From the NCBI RefSeq assembly GCF_016859125.1, contig NZ_CP069338.1, forward strand, positions 12,613,855 through 12,677,854: a stretch of 64,000 bases of DNA, read 5' to 3'. A model generated the notes under the pieces. It was not told where the DNA came from. It searched no databases and saw only the letters and a list, made by a program, of their open reading frames with translations. The DNA comes from Archangium violaceum (GTDB lineage: Bacteria; Myxococcota; Myxococcia; Myxococcales; Myxococcaceae). This document shows, in pieces, positions 52,582 to 62,824 of this stretch; positions within the stretch are counted from its first letter, which is position 1, and every line of letters begins with the position of its first letter. Position numbers and translations under genes: made by a program.

Positions 52582-53944
52582 CGTCCACCCCCATGCCCAA
52601 GGAAGCGAAGGCCACCGGGCTCAGCGTCCCGTCTGCCCCCGGGTAGAGCCGCGTGCCGCCCTGGGCCAGCGCGTACAGCCTGCGGCCGAAGCGCCAGCGC
52701 ACCTCCGCCGAGTACAGGTGGCGCGCTCCCGGCTGGCCCAGTCCTCGGGCCAGACCACTCACCGCCACCTCGAGGCTCCGCTCAGCCAGTTGCACCGCCA
52801 GGCGCCCGTCCACGTCCACCCGGCCCCAGTCGAACACCTCCGCGCCCACCGAGAGGTGCAGGTGGCGCTGCAGCACCTCTCCCAGCCGCACTCCATCCCA
52901 CCCCACCACCGCCTCGCCGTACGCGGAGAGCCCCTCCGGGAAGGGCGCCTGCATCACCGGAGTTCCGGAGCGGCTCACAGCACTCAAGCGCGCCAACTCG
53001 TAGTCCGGCCCGAAGTACCCCTGACGGAAGCCCCCGCGCTGCCGCCGCACCTCCAGCCGCAGCTTCATGTCCAGGGTGGGCGTCAGCGCGTCCGCTCCCA
53101 TGCCAACCACCGCTCCCCAGGCGCCTGCTGTGTCCGGGCGCCCTCCCCACCCGGCCAGCACGTGCAGCTCGAAGCTCGGCCGCACCACCACCACCGCCGT
53201 CCCATCCACGTGCGCCAGCGTCACCTGCGGCGACTGTCCGCCGGCCCTGCCCCACTCCCTCACCGCCGACAACCCCAGCGTGTAGCGCCCCGGCTCTCGC
53301 AGAGGGCCAGCGAGGACGTGCGCCAGGTCCACCTCTGCTTGCGCTCCCACCAGGCGCGCACCCAGCATGTCCGAGGTGAAGACCTCCACGAACAGAGGGC
53401 CCACGCTGCTCGTGAGGTACCCACCCGCTGGCTGGTAGTCCGGGTTTGCCCGGTAGTAGCGCCGCACCAGGTGCCCGGACAGCAGGCTGTAGTCCTCCAT
53501 CGCCCCCACCCACAATGACACCGCGGACTCCTCACTTCCCAGCTTGAGCGCACGCACCACCTGCCCCCAGTCCGACAGGCTGTCCCAGTCCTCCTTCCGC
53601 ACCCGCCCCGCTCCCGCCTCCCCTCCCGCCTCCCCTCCCCACAGCCGCAGCCGCAGCCGCACCGGGGCACCCATGTGCAGACCCCACGCTCCTCCGCCGT
53701 CCACCACCAGCGTCGGTCTCAGCTGCGCGTAGCCCACCGGCTCTCCCCCTCCTCGGGGCAGCAGCGCCAGCGTGCTGGCCTCCAGGCGCAGGAGGGAGTT
53801 CCACCCTCCGCCCTCGCCAACTGCCGTGGGCGGCGCAGGTAGCACGGCCTCGGCCGAGAAAGCCGAAGGCCACGCGCTGTCGGCTGGCTCCTCAGCTCCG
53901 GGGACCTGCGTCAGCAGCAACACCGCCACCCAGGTGAATGTCAT
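52571..53944 (-). CDS. SitB-like outer-membrane barrel protein, cassette 1
   Basis: 457 residues with an N-terminal signal peptide (MTFTWVAVLLLTQVPGAEEP). The mature part has alternating strands ending in aromatic or hydrophobic residues, typical of an outer-membrane beta-barrel (VGYAQLRPTLVVDGGGAWGL, AHVDGTAVVVVRPSFELHVL, LDMKLRLEVRRQRGGFRQGY), and ends near FASLGMGVDDAR. It is close to the partial protein of cassette 2 throughout. The gene prec­edes the lipoprotein toxin and overlaps it by 11 bases in both cassettes. sitB genes occupy this place in sitBAI operons and aid SitA function; assignment by order and context, not by a search. Confidence 0.72.
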   Translation of the reverse strand: MTFTWVAVLLLTQVPGAEEPADSAWPSAFSAEAVLPAPPTAVGEGGGWNSLLRLEASTLALLPRGGGEPVGYAQLRPTLVVDGGGAWGLHMGAPVRLRLRLWGGEAGGEAGAGRVRKEDWDSLSDWGQVVRALKLGSEESAVSLWVGAMEDYSLLSGHLVRRYYRANPDYQPAGGYLTSSVGPLFVEVFTSDMLGARLVGAQAEVDLAHVLAGPLREPGRYTLGLSAVREWGRAGGQSPQVTLAHVDGTAVVVVRPSFELHVLAGWGGRPDTAGAWGAVVGMGADALTPTLDMKLRLEVRRQRGGFRQGYFGPDYELARLSAVSRSGTPVMQAPFPEGLSAYGEAVVGWDGVRLGEVLQRHLHLSVGAEVFDWGRVDVDGRLAVQLAERSLEVAVSGLARGLGQPGARHLYSAEVRWRFGRRLYALAQGGTRLYPGADGTLSPVAFASLGMGVDDAR

Positions 53945-54159
53945 GGGGTGGACCTCGCAGTCGGGTGCGCAACCTCGGAAGGCTCAGGCAGGACCGGCTC
54001 GGTCTTGGCCCAGTCGCCGACGGCTACCGTCAGCGCAGCAACCGAGCCCTGGGAGAAGTTCGGGAACATGTGCACCCCCCTCGGCCACTCAACGAGCCAG
54101 CGTCTCGTGAGCCCGCCGCAGCTCGCCAGCGTACGCAGGCCCCCTGTCACTGCCCCCAA
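53941..54159 (-). CDS. Small frame coupled upstream of the SitB-like gene
   Basis: A 72-codon frame (GGLTRRWLVEWPRGVHMFPN, FSQGSVAALTVAVGDWAKTE) whose TGA overlaps the barrel gene's ATG (ATGA). Composition is protein-like, and coupling suggests it is the C-terminal end of a gene once preceding the cassette, now cut near the repeat at 54.3 kb. Unrecognised. Confidence 0.38.
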   Translation of the reverse strand: MGAVTGGLRTLASCGGLTRRWLVEWPRGVHMFPNFSQGSVAALTVAVGDWAKTEPVLPEPSEVAHPTARSTP

Positions 54160-54285
54160 GGGCGCGGGAGCTCTCCACTCAGCGCGTGCATCTCACCTGG
54201 CAGGACAAAGACCTACCCTTCGCGCGGCGGGTCGGCTCGCGCCCAACCCGCTCCGCCATGCTGGCGCGCGCTCAGGGTTCGCAGC

Positions 54286-54405
54286 CGGGCGCTCATGCCC
54301 CGATTCGGCAGGCTGCGTAGAGAAGTACCTGAAATCACAAGGTGATTCCGGTTGCGCTCTCTGGGCGGAGGCCGCGAACGTGTTCGCAAGCGGCACCGAA
54401 TGGGG
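54286..54405. repeat. Dispersed repeat, partial copy C
   Basis: Closely matches the proximal part of module A (3338-3456): AGAAGTACCTGAAATCAC and GGAGGCCGCGAACGTGTTCG. The terminator hairpin and GTTTAAC part are absent. Confidence 0.7.
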
Positions 54406-54547
54406 ACGCGACAGCAAAGCAGGTGATGCATGCCGGAACAACCTCGTCGCAGGGTTCCTGGCCTTGCCCCCGCAGCGAGCTCGAGCCCATGCATGAGTCT
54501 GTGCCTGGCACCGCCACGGAGGCTCCCTGCTGAACCAGTCCCCCCCC

Positions 54548-55887
54548 TCAGCCCCTGTGCCGCTCGGCCTCGCGGTACAGGGGCTGAGGGAATAGTCCAG
54601 CAGTGACTGGCAGGAGCGCATATACCGATGGGCCCGGACGAAGGGCAACCAGACGCGATTGCCCACGAGTACCTGCGCTTCCTCCAGCTTCTTGCGCGGT
54701 ATCCACCTGCCCCCCAGGTTTCTCACCAGCACCTCTCCCAGGTAGGCACCAATGGCGGGCACCGCATGGGCGTCGATTTTCTCCCGCTCGAAGACCCTCG
54801 GGAATTCCTCATGCCAGAATTGGTAGTCCACGTCCGTGAGGGACTCGGGCGTCTCCTTGAAGACGGAGGGCACCTTCGTGTGCATGAGCGCCACGAGGTG
54901 TTCGGCGAGGTCGCTGTAGTGCTGGAGAGCGCGCTCCGAGTCCTCCACGTCCGGAGGCAGGGCGGAGTCGGCGGGACGCCACTCCTCGGGCTCGGGCGGA
55001 CGGTACGCATTGAATTCGGTAATCTTCCGCTGGCGCTCTTGAATGGCGACGCGGTCCACCACGCGCGAGAGGAGGGGGGCCACGTCCGGATGGAAGCAAG
55101 GCTCCACGGGAGCGAGCGTGGCGCTGCGCTCGCGCAGGGTGCGCAGCACGGTGTCATAGTCCAGGTCCGGCCGGAGGTGGACGTGGGCGCGGGCCTGGGC
55201 CTCACGCACCTCCTCGCGGGCGAAGTCCGCCGCCGTGGGCCACGTCACCAGGAGGATGGAGCCGTTGGGCAATTCCTCCAGCCGGTGGGCGGGCGTGGAC
55301 AGCATGCGCTCGCGGCCCACTGTTTCCACCAGCTTCCGGCCGAAGACATTGAGCCAGAATACCTCGTAGATTTTGTCGAAACCGTCTCTTCGGCGAGTCT
55401 CGTCGTCGCGGCCGAAGTCCGGCGCGCCAGACAGCGCCCTGTCAGCCACGCTGTGGGCCGACGCATGGGAGACCGGATAGTGAGAGGCCCAGGCACGCAC
55501 TATCTCCACGAACTGGTGACAACGCTCTTCCTCCGCGAAGAAAGAGAGCGGCTGCACCGCAGCCGTGAGATGGATCTCGGGCTCAAGGGGTGGGAACCAG
55601 AGCCGAAGCGTCATGTCCAACGCAGGCCACTTCGTGCGGTAGAGCCCGAGGGTTGCTCCTCTTTCGCGGCGCGCCTCCTCCAGCGCCTTCCAGACGACGG
55701 CGCGGCCGTACTTGCGTCGCCGCTTGCCCTCAACCACGTCCGGCATCCACCCATCAGCATATGCCTCGAGCGCCTGGAAGAAGGGAGACAACTCGCTCTC
55801 CCGAATCGCCTGGTGGTCAAAGATGCCTTTGAAGTCGAGCCACAGGCTGTCCTCCGGCATCAAATCGTGCACGCTCAATTTCTTCAT
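54548..55887 (-). CDS. Hypothetical ~445-residue protein of unknown function
   Basis: From ATG 55887 with AGGAGGT at 9 bases. Soluble, rich in Trp/Pro/Glu: MKKLSVHDLMPEDSLWLDFK, TLRLWFPPLEPEIHLTAAVQ, YEVFWLNVFGRKLVETVGRE and, near the C-terminus, YLGEVLVRNLGGRWIPRKKL, RVWLPFVRAHRYM. I do not recognise a named family; the long WLP/strand-rich middle recalls type VI immunity-like proteins, only as an impression. In frame the gene reads through into repeat C, but one extra C near 54580 would restore a natural end (SLSxLYREAERHRG, stop 54548). Lies between the two Sit-like cassettes, upstream of cassette 1. Confidence 0.66.
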
Positions 55888-56201
55888 TGGAACAGCACCT
55901 CCTGTTGCCGAGCACGCTGGATGAGGGAGAAGTGGGCCCGGGTGAGCAGGCAGAATGATGGAGAGGCCCCCGGGCGTGGCCAGGATTCCATCAGAAAACC
56001 CGGCGAAGAGGTGGGGAGAGGGAGGGTCGTCCCTGGAGACCCGCCCCCGCGGGTCCGTGTCAGGCCAGGCCAGCACTCGTAGAGCACGTCGCGGGGAGGG
56101 CGGAGCCCAAGGGCATGGGGCCACCGGCGAGCTGAGAGCGCAGGAGAAGAAGTGGCCCGTGACGTCTTGCACACGTCACGGGCCGGGCTCCGCACCACGA
56201 C

Positions 56202-56813
56202 TTGGGAGAAGGAGCACGGAGCGAGGAAGGAATCGTTCGTTTCCGAGGTGAGGTCAAGTCCTGGCCGCCCTCGGTGGAAGAGGCCCGGCCGCGCACGTGC
56301 GGGCGGTGTGGACAGCCGGCGTACGAGGGCGGGCGAGTGCGCATCCACGGGCACGGACTGGTGCAGCGCCAGCAGCGGGGGCCGCCCGGGCCGGGGCAGC
56401 CGGCACGCACGCAGGTGCTGGCGTGCCGGCGCTACCAGTGCCAGGGCTGCGGGGCGGTATGGACGGTGCTGCCGGCGTCGGCGGTGGCGCGCAAGCACTT
56501 CTCGGCAGCGGCCATCGCCTTGGCGCTGGCGCTCTGGGGCCTGTGCGGCCTGGGCGTGGAGCAGGTGCGCGGCCTGGTGAATGACTGGAAGCACACCGGG
56601 GCCATGCCCGGCCGCTGGCGCTCGTTGGGGCGGTGGGCGGAGCAGGTGGCCACGGGCAGCCTGTTCTCGGCGCTCGAGGTGCACGTAGAGGGGCCGCGCG
56701 CACCGTGGCGGCCCGGGCCGCGCAGGTGCTGTGTGGCCATGCACCGCCCGCTCAGCGAGGGCTGCCACTGGCCTGGCAGGCCTTCGCGGGGGCCAGCCAT
56801 GTGAGCTGATGGA
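56202..56813 (+). pseudogene. T3 zinc-ribbon protein gene, late frameshift
   Basis: Residues follow T2: VRFRGEVKSWPPSVEEARPR, TCGRCGQPAYEGG, GHGLVQRQQRG, RRYQCQGCGAVWTVLP, ALALALWGLCGLGVEQVRGL and VNDWKHTGAMPG. A one-base shift near 56695 is needed to reach the conserved tail AARAAQVLCGHAP and WQAFAGASHVS. The TTG start is uncertain. Two CxxC pairs are intact. Confidence 0.7.
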
Positions 56814-56941
56814 AAACCACGCCCTGCCACGGCGGAAGCACCGCCCACCGGGTTTGGGGCGCTGCCTGGCACCCGGCGCCGTGCGACGCCCTGCCAGCCC
56901 GGCTTGGGGGACATGCCGTCCCCGGCGGGCAGGAGGACGCC

Positions 56942-58235
56942 ATGGAGAAGCTCGTTCCCAGAAACCAGGGGAGGCCGTCGCGGTGTTCCGCAGCCAGGTG
57001 ATTGGCACGCTGCTGCACCGGCCGCTCTCGCGCGGCCAGCTGCGTGCGGCGCTGCGGGAGTTGTCCCAGCAGAGCTTCCGCCCACCGGGTGCGCAGGTGA
57101 CGCGCCGCTACAGCGTGCCCACGCTGGAGCGCTGGTACTACCGCTGGCGCAAGGGGGGCCTGTCAGCCCTGGTGCCTCAGCCGCGAGCTGCTTGCGGCGC
57201 GGCCCAGGCGCTGGAGGAGTCCGTGCGCCAACTGCTGCTGGACGTGCGGCGCGAGCACCCCAGCGCCTCGGTGCGCCTCATTGTGCGCACCCTGGTGGAG
57301 AGCGGGCGGCTGCGCGAGGGCGCGGTGAGCGAAAGCACCGTGCGCAGGCTGCTGGCCAGCGCCGGGCTGGACAGGGTTTCCCTGCGCCGCTCGCCGGGCG
57401 CCACGCAGCGGCTGCGCTGGGAGGCCTCTCACCCGGGCGCCCTCTGGCACGGGGACGTGTGCCACGGACTGGCCCTGCCCGATGGCAGGCCCCTGCGCAT
57501 CCACGCCCTCATGGACGACAAGAGCCGCTACGTGGTGGCCCTGGAGGCACGGTGCAGCGAGCGCGAGAGCGACATGCTCTCCCTCTTCGTCGCGACCCTT
57601 CGCCGCTGGGGGCGCCCCGACTCCCTCTACCTCGACAACGGCTCCACCTACTCGGGCAAGGCCCTGGCCACCGCCTGCGCCCGCCTGGGCACCGCCCTCG
57701 TCCACGCCCGCCCCTATGACCCGGAGGCTCGGGGAAAAATGGAGCGCTTCTGGCGCACCCTGCGCGAGGGGCTGCTGGACCATCTCGACCGCGGCCTCTC
57801 TCTGGAGCAGGTGCAGCGGCGCCTGGACACCTTCCTCACACGCCACTACCACTGCACGCCCCACTCCTCCCTCTTCGGTGACACCCCAGCCCTGGTGTGG
57901 AGCTCGCGCCAGACTCTCCTGGTGTCCGAGGAGCAGCTGCGCCAGGCCCTCACCGTGCGCGAGCGGCGCCTGGTTTCTCGCGACGGCGTGGTGCACCTGG
58001 ACGGCCAGCTCTTCGAGGTGCGCCAGGGCTTCCTCGCCGGCCGCCGGCTGTACGTCTGCCACAACCTGGTGGAGGGCCTGCCCACCGAGGCCTGGGTGGA
58101 GCACGACGGACACCGCTACCCCTCCAACCGCTGGACAGGCGCCTCAACGGCACCGTCCGCCGCGAGCCTCACGCTCCCGCGCCCCAGCAGGCGCGCACGC
58201 CCTTCGAGCCCGCCGCCCCCAACCCCGCCCCCTGA
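56942..58235 (+). pseudogene. T3 DDE transposase with two frameshifts
   Basis: ATG 56942 gives MEKLVPRNQG, then one G is missing near 56970 before AVAVFRSQVIGTLLHRPLSR. The catalytic core is complete (WHGDVCHG, LYLDNGSTYSGKALATACAR, KMERFWRTLREGL). Near 58120 a second shift is needed to reach LQPLDRRLNGTVRREPHAPA and the stop at 58233-58235. Very similar to the intact T2 enzyme. Both defects fall in G/C runs, so sequence error is possible. Confidence 0.8.
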
Positions 58236-58255
58236 CAGCACCCCAGGAGCCTTTC

Positions 58256-59074
58256 ATGTCCGAGCCTTCCCTCTCCCTCTTCGGCCTCACCCAGTCCCCC
58301 TTCACCAAGGAAGTCGCCGACGCCGACCTCTGGCTGCCGCCCTCCAAGCAGGAGCTCGTCGACGAGCTCGTCGACTCCCTCCAGCAGCGCCACAACGTGC
58401 TGCTGGTGGGCGAGCCCGGCGTCGGCAAAACCTGCGTGCTGCGCGCGCTGCGCCAGCGTCTGCCCACCGAGCGCTTCCGCCTCACCTACTGCCACAACGC
58501 CACCCTGGGCCGGCGCGACTTCTACCGCCAGCTGTGCCTGGCCCTGGGTCTCTCTCCCAAGGCCACCGCGGCGGCCGTCTTCTTCGCCGTCACCGGCCAC
58601 GTCCAGGAGCTCGCCTCCTCCCGCCTCCACCCCGTCTTCCTGCTGGACGAGGCTCACCTGCTGCATTCCGACGTGCTGGCCCACCTGCACATATTGCTCA
58701 ACTACGAATGGGACAGTCGCGCCCTGCTCAGCCTCGTCCTCGTCGGCCTGCCCGAGCTGGAAGACAGGCTGAGCCTCGGTACTCACAAGTCCCTGCTCTC
58801 GCGCCTGCACTCCCGTTTGCGGCTGGAGCCAGTGACTCCCGACGACTCCGCCGACTACCTGCGCCACCGCCTCCGGCTCGCGGGCTGTGACAGGGAGCTC
58901 TTCCCCCGCGAGGCCGTCTCCCTGTTGCACGAGTCCTGCCAGGGCGCGCACCGCGACCTCGACCGGCTCGCTTCCCTGTGCCTGCGCCAGGCCTCACGCC
59001 GCAAGCGCAAGCTCGTCGACTCTGACATCGTCCGCGAGGTCCTCGAGCGCCAGCACAGTCCCGCGCTCGCATAG
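58256..59074 (+). CDS. T3 AAA ATPase (TniB/ExeA-like)
   Basis: 272 residues from ATG 58256 behind AGGAG. SLFGLTQSPFTKEVADADLW opens the ExeA/TniB fold; Walker A GEPGVGKT (~52), YCHNATLGRRDFYRQLCLAL, Walker B VFLLDEAHLL (~127), LVLVGLPELEDRL. Same architecture as the T2 ATPase, with scattered substitutions that indicate an old duplication. Intact. Confidence 0.87.
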   Translation: MSEPSLSLFGLTQSPFTKEVADADLWLPPSKQELVDELVDSLQQRHNVLLVGEPGVGKTCVLRALRQRLPTERFRLTYCHNATLGRRDFYRQLCLALGLSPKATAAAVFFAVTGHVQELASSRLHPVFLLDEAHLLHSDVLAHLHILLNYEWDSRALLSLVLVGLPELEDRLSLGTHKSLLSRLHSRLRLEPVTPDDSADYLRHRLRLAGCDRELFPREAVSLLHESCQGAHRDLDRLASLCLRQASRRKRKLVDSDIVREVLERQHSPALA

Positions 59075-59084
59075 TGGCGGCCTG

Positions 59085-59131
59085 TCGGCGAGCCCCTCTC
59101 GCTCAACTCCCGCGGGCTCGCCGACAGGCCC
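59085..59131 (+). terminator. Hairpin after the T3 operon
   Basis: GGCCTGTCGGCGAGCCC and GGGCTCGCCGACAGGCC form a 17-bp perfect stem 11 bases past the ATPase stop. Loop ~13 bases, weak T content. Confidence 0.55.
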
Positions 59132-59399
59132 ATTCCATCACCCAGTGCGGTGATTCCACCCTCGCCGCGTGACCATCAACAAGCGTGCTCGCATCTCCAT
59201 CAACAAGCCTGCGCGGTAACACCTCCACGCCCCAGGCTTGATTCAAAGTCCTACGAGAGAGGTTATCCCACCGAGACCTACGGGTGAAGTATAGTCCCGC
59301 CTACAGGCGCCCACCCGTGGCGAGCAGCCGCGGGCTGATCGCGCGGGGGCGCCTGGACACAGCCCGGTGACGGGCCGGGCAGGTCCGGGGAGAAGAAGG

Positions 59400-59990
59400 A
59401 TGAGCGGGAAGAAAAACCGGGGCGGGAGGGCTGGCGGGCCCTCCACACCCCATGCGGGGCGCGGGAAGGGAGAGCAGGACACCCCCTCCCACGTGCAGCG
59501 CATGCTGACGCGCCTGGGGCTGACATTCAAGGGAGTAGAGGACCCCAGAGCAAACCGGGGAAAGAGGCACCCGCTGGCGGCGGTGTTGACGCTGCTGGTG
59601 CAGGCGCTGGCGGTGGGTCGGCGGGTGCTGAGGCGAGCCGAGGCGCTGGGGGAGGACATGTTGCGCGAAGGCACGGCGCCCGAGGGGCTCAAGAGGCCGG
59701 TGTCCGACACGACGTTGGATAGGCTGCTGGGGAAGTTGGAGCCAGAGGGGTTGGAGCAGGAGGTGCACCAGATGGTGCACCGAGGCCTGGAATTGGGGCT
59801 GATACGCCATGAGCTCTTCGCCCGGGGCGTCGTCAGCATTGACGGGAAGGCGGGGGAGAGCACGCCGGGGCAGCCGCCGTGCGAGCCGAGCCACACGACG
59901 AAGGATGAGCAGGGGCGGGAGTACTGGTACCCGTACGCGCTGCGCGCCAGTCTCACCAGCAGCGCGGCCCAGCCGGTGCTCGATTTTTGT
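59400..59990 (+). pseudogene. ISAs1-like transposase, 3' part missing
   Basis: From ATG 59400 (MSGKKNRGGRAGGPS) the protein shows the family's N-terminal layout: LTFKGVEDPRANRGKRHPLA, PVSDTTLDRLLGKLEPEGLE and VVSIDGKAGESTPGQ with the first catalytic Asp. Family resemblance stops near 59980 (ASLTSSAAQPVLDF) and the frame then wanders through unrelated sequence to 60533. The element has therefore lost its second half. Confidence 0.7.
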
Positions 59991-60489
59991 TCACAAAGAA
60001 GTCTTGCCAAATCACGTATCACCTCCCTCAAGCATCCGAATACTCCGAGCACGTTCAATAGTCTCTGGAGTGAGGGCCGGATCGTTGGCGAAGATCTTCG
60101 TGGCTCTTTCGGTCCCATCGCCGAACTCGTTCAAAACACCGAGTGCCTTGAATTCAGACCTACTCAGGGTGTGAACACCAGGACCCTCGAGACCTCCCCG
60201 CCACCTCGCCCCAGACAGCGCCCGCATCGCCGCCCTGCGGGCCCACGGCGCCGACCTGAAGGCAATCGCCGACGGCCAGCAGGTGGCGATCTCCACCGCA
60301 CACCAGCGAACCACCACAGCCGTGCAGCGCCTCCGTCATGGGGCCCCGAAGCACCACCTCGACCACGAGAAGCTCCGGCCCATGATCACGGCCCTCCCGA
60401 GTTCAGGCATCCGCTCCTCCGTGACTGGGTGCGCGCCGGCCTGGCCCGGGTCAGGGCCAGGCCAGTCTGCGCGAGGCGCCACGCCTACA
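59991..60489. other. Mosaic debris between ISAs1-like fragment and cassette 2
   Basis: Two short protein-like stretches on opposite strands: minus 60015-60180 (SRSEFKALGVLNEFGDGTER, DPALTPETIERARSIRML) and plus ~60210-60390 (RIAALRAHGADLKAIADGQQ, STAHQRTTTAVQRLR). Neither has a start or a recognisable family. Probably ends of genes brought together by deletions. Confidence 0.4.
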
Positions 60490-61008
60490 TCACTGACTCG
60501 CGGTGGTCAGAAGCGACTGCGCCCAATCCGTGAACCACGGGTGAGCGCTGCGCTCCGGACTGCGGCGCCGCGCCACGTCCACGAAGGTGCGAGCGAGCGT
60601 TCGCAAGCAATCCATGATCATTTCGCGCGGCAGGTCCATCTCTCGAGGAGGCACCGGCCTACCGAGCAAATCGCGTCGTTCGATCCTGATCTGCCCGTCC
60701 CTCACGGCAAAGAGAAGCTGCGCCTCGATACCTTGCTCATAGAGATCCAGCGTCGCGGTCCCTTCCTCGCGTAGACCGGCCAGCACGTCGCGGAGTTGTT
60801 CCATCACGACGACCAAGTCCCGACGGACGCTCACCGGCATTGGGTCGCCAACTGTCACGATGAACCGCACATCAGGCAGCTCCGCCAGCGAACCACATAG
60901 GTCCCGTAGAATGGACCTCACGTCATCTAGCTCCGTGTCATACGTCACATCCGAACGCTCCTCGGGCGGTACAGCCGCAGGCACATCCAAGCGAAGATCG
61001 AACCTCAT
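60490..61008 (-). CDS. Candidate SitI immunity protein, cassette 2
   Basis: 172 residues from ATG 61008, ten bases after the toxin stop. Soluble and acidic: MRFDLRLDVPAAVPPEERSD, DDVRSILRDLCGSLAELPDV, RFIVTVGDPMPVSVRRDLVV, GIEAQLLFAVRDGQIRIERR. It shares no similarity with the cassette 1 immunity candidate, as expected because the toxin tips differ. Longer upstream frame codons overlap the toxin and are unlikely to be used. Assignment rests on position. Confidence 0.7.
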   Translation of the reverse strand: MRFDLRLDVPAAVPPEERSDVTYDTELDDVRSILRDLCGSLAELPDVRFIVTVGDPMPVSVRRDLVVVMEQLRDVLAGLREEGTATLDLYEQGIEAQLLFAVRDGQIRIERRDLLGRPVPPREMDLPREMIMDCLRTLARTFVDVARRRSPERSAHPWFTDWAQSLLTTASQ

Positions 61009-61018
61009 GATCACCTCT

Positions 61019-62824
61019 TCATAGGATCGGATACGCCGTGCGGAACCCACCGTTCGCGCTCGGCACAAGTATGGCCCGTGTGGCTGGCGAGAAACTTCCA
61101 TCTGGGTTTACAACCCGGCCAAGGCCCTCGGGGATATTCACTGTCGTCGGGCCATTGATGTTCGGGCGTTGCTCCGCGAGAAACTTCGCCGCCGCATCAT
61201 TGTTGAGCCACTGCCCTTGGGGCTTCCCGGTTCCACCGGCCTCGCCGATCAGGCCCTTCGTGTTCTGCGCGCCGTGCTCGGAGAAGGTATGGCCGTAGGT
61301 CGGTGTGCTCTTGGAGTTACCCCATTTGAGGCTACTTCCCCCTCCGTCCCTTGTGGCACTGGCCCTGGCCGGAGTGGGCCCGGTGCGCGGAGGCTTCGCT
61401 TCGGAGAGCCAGGCCTGTGCCCGCGCCACGTCGCCCCGGGCCTCATGGAGGGCCACCGCGGCGGCTTCGCCCCCCTCGCACACGAGGAGGGCGGCCTCGC
61501 GGCTGGCCTGAATGTAGCGGGCCAGTTGGCCAATGCCGTCAGCCCCCAGCCGCTCTCCCAGTCTTTCCACCAGTCCCTTCAGGGCCGCCAGGTCCAGCGC
61601 CGGCACCTGGGAGTCGCCGCCCGGCGCCCGTGGCCTCGGAGAGGGCGCGCAGGCCCTTGCCGCCAGCGTAGAGGCCCACCATCAGCGCCGCTGGGGCCAA
61701 TTCCCGCGTGGCCTCCTCGTACTTGCCCTGGGAGAGTGAGTACGCCCCCTGCCCCGTGCCCACCACCAGGTGGTAGAAGCCCAGCGGCACGCCAAAGGTG
61801 AGGGAGTCGAAGTACCCCCGCGTCAGGTTGCCCGCGGAGTAGTGCTGCTCCATTAGCGCCCTCTCCACCTCGTCGAGAGCCTGCTGGTAGGGCGGTGGCA
61901 GTTGCCCGCGCTCGGCCGAGAGGCGCAGGTAGCGCGCCCCGCTGACGACTTCGCTGGTGGCCAAGGCGTCCCGGCCGAAGCGGCCCAGGCCCCGCAGCAC
62001 GTCCCCGGCCTTCTCGGCCCGGTCCGGGTAGTCGGCGAGGCTGAGGCCCCGCCGCTGCAACTCCTCGCGCACGGTGGGCATCCGCCCCAGCGTCTCCCCC
62101 AGTTGCTTCTCCCGGGAGAGCAGGCGCAGCAGCTGGCGCAACTCGTCGTCGAAGGATGAGTGGAGGACGAAGAGGGCGAAAACCTCGGCGTATGCGACGC
62201 CATACTCCTCGGTAGCAGTGAGGAGGAAGGCCGCCCGCTTGCGGGTGAGCACTTCGGCGGCCTTCGCGTCCAGAGGGCCCAGTGCGCCCAGGCGCACAGC
62301 GCGCCAGTCGTCCAGCGCCTCCACCAGCCGGGGTATGTCCACCCTGTCCTGCAAGGTGAGGAATTCCGCGGGCGAGGTGCACATGAGGAAGGGCTCGAGC
62401 AGTTCCCCATCCCACCAGGTGGAGTAGTCCGGCCAGCCCTCCGGCACGGCCTGCCCCCCGCATGTGGGCGGGCCTTGTGGAGCTGTCCCCCTCTGGCCAC
62501 CTCGCTCGGGATCGCCTCATCCGCGCTCCCCTTGGCCACCGCAGGGCCCAGCCCACGAGCCCCCCGGCGCCGGTGCAGCCTCTCCTCCTCCTCCGGCGCG
62601 CTGACAGCGCTCCGCTCCTGCTCTCCCGGCTCCGTGGAGGCGAAAGCCGAAGGCGTCTCGAGCTGGGCGCTCCCGGCAGCTGTCGCTCGCAAGGCCGACA
62701 TGGCGCGCGGGCCTTGGGCACCGCTCCCCACCAGGGGCGACACCCGCGTGACGCAGCCGCTGGTGAGCAGGGCCACTCCCAGCAGCAGCACCGCCCACCT
62801 GTACGCCAGCGGCTCAGCGCGCAT
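61019..62824 (-). pseudogene. SitA-like polymorphic lipoprotein toxin, cassette 2, two frameshifts
   Basis: Start ATG 62824 (11-base overlap with the barrel gene, as in cassette 1). Signal peptide with lipobox LLTSGC (Cys 24, same position as cassette 1). The frame shifts near 62475, restoring PPTCGGQAVPEGWPDYSTWW, and again near 61620, restoring QVPALDLAALKGLVERLGER. The backbone matches cassette 1 (FGVPLGFYHLVVGTGQGAYS, LMVGLYAGGKG). The tip (~last 95 residues) is different: YGHTFSEHGAQNTKGLIGEA, GKPQGQWLNNDAAAKFLAEQ, VNIPEGLGRVVNPDGSF, FRTAYPIL, a pattern seen in CDI/polymorphic toxin C-termini of probable BECR RNase fold. Silent unless the shifts are sequence errors. Confidence 0.74.

Larger units (their letters stand above)
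55903..59222 (+). mobile_element. T3: full-length T transposon with decayed genes
   Basis: Left end TGTTGCCGAGCACGCTGGAT (55903). The right end carries two CATCAACAAGC motifs and the tip GCGCGGTAACAC at 59222. Order as in T2: zinc ribbon, transposase, ATPase, hairpin (59085-59131). The first two genes are frameshifted, the ATPase is intact. Confidence 0.78.
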
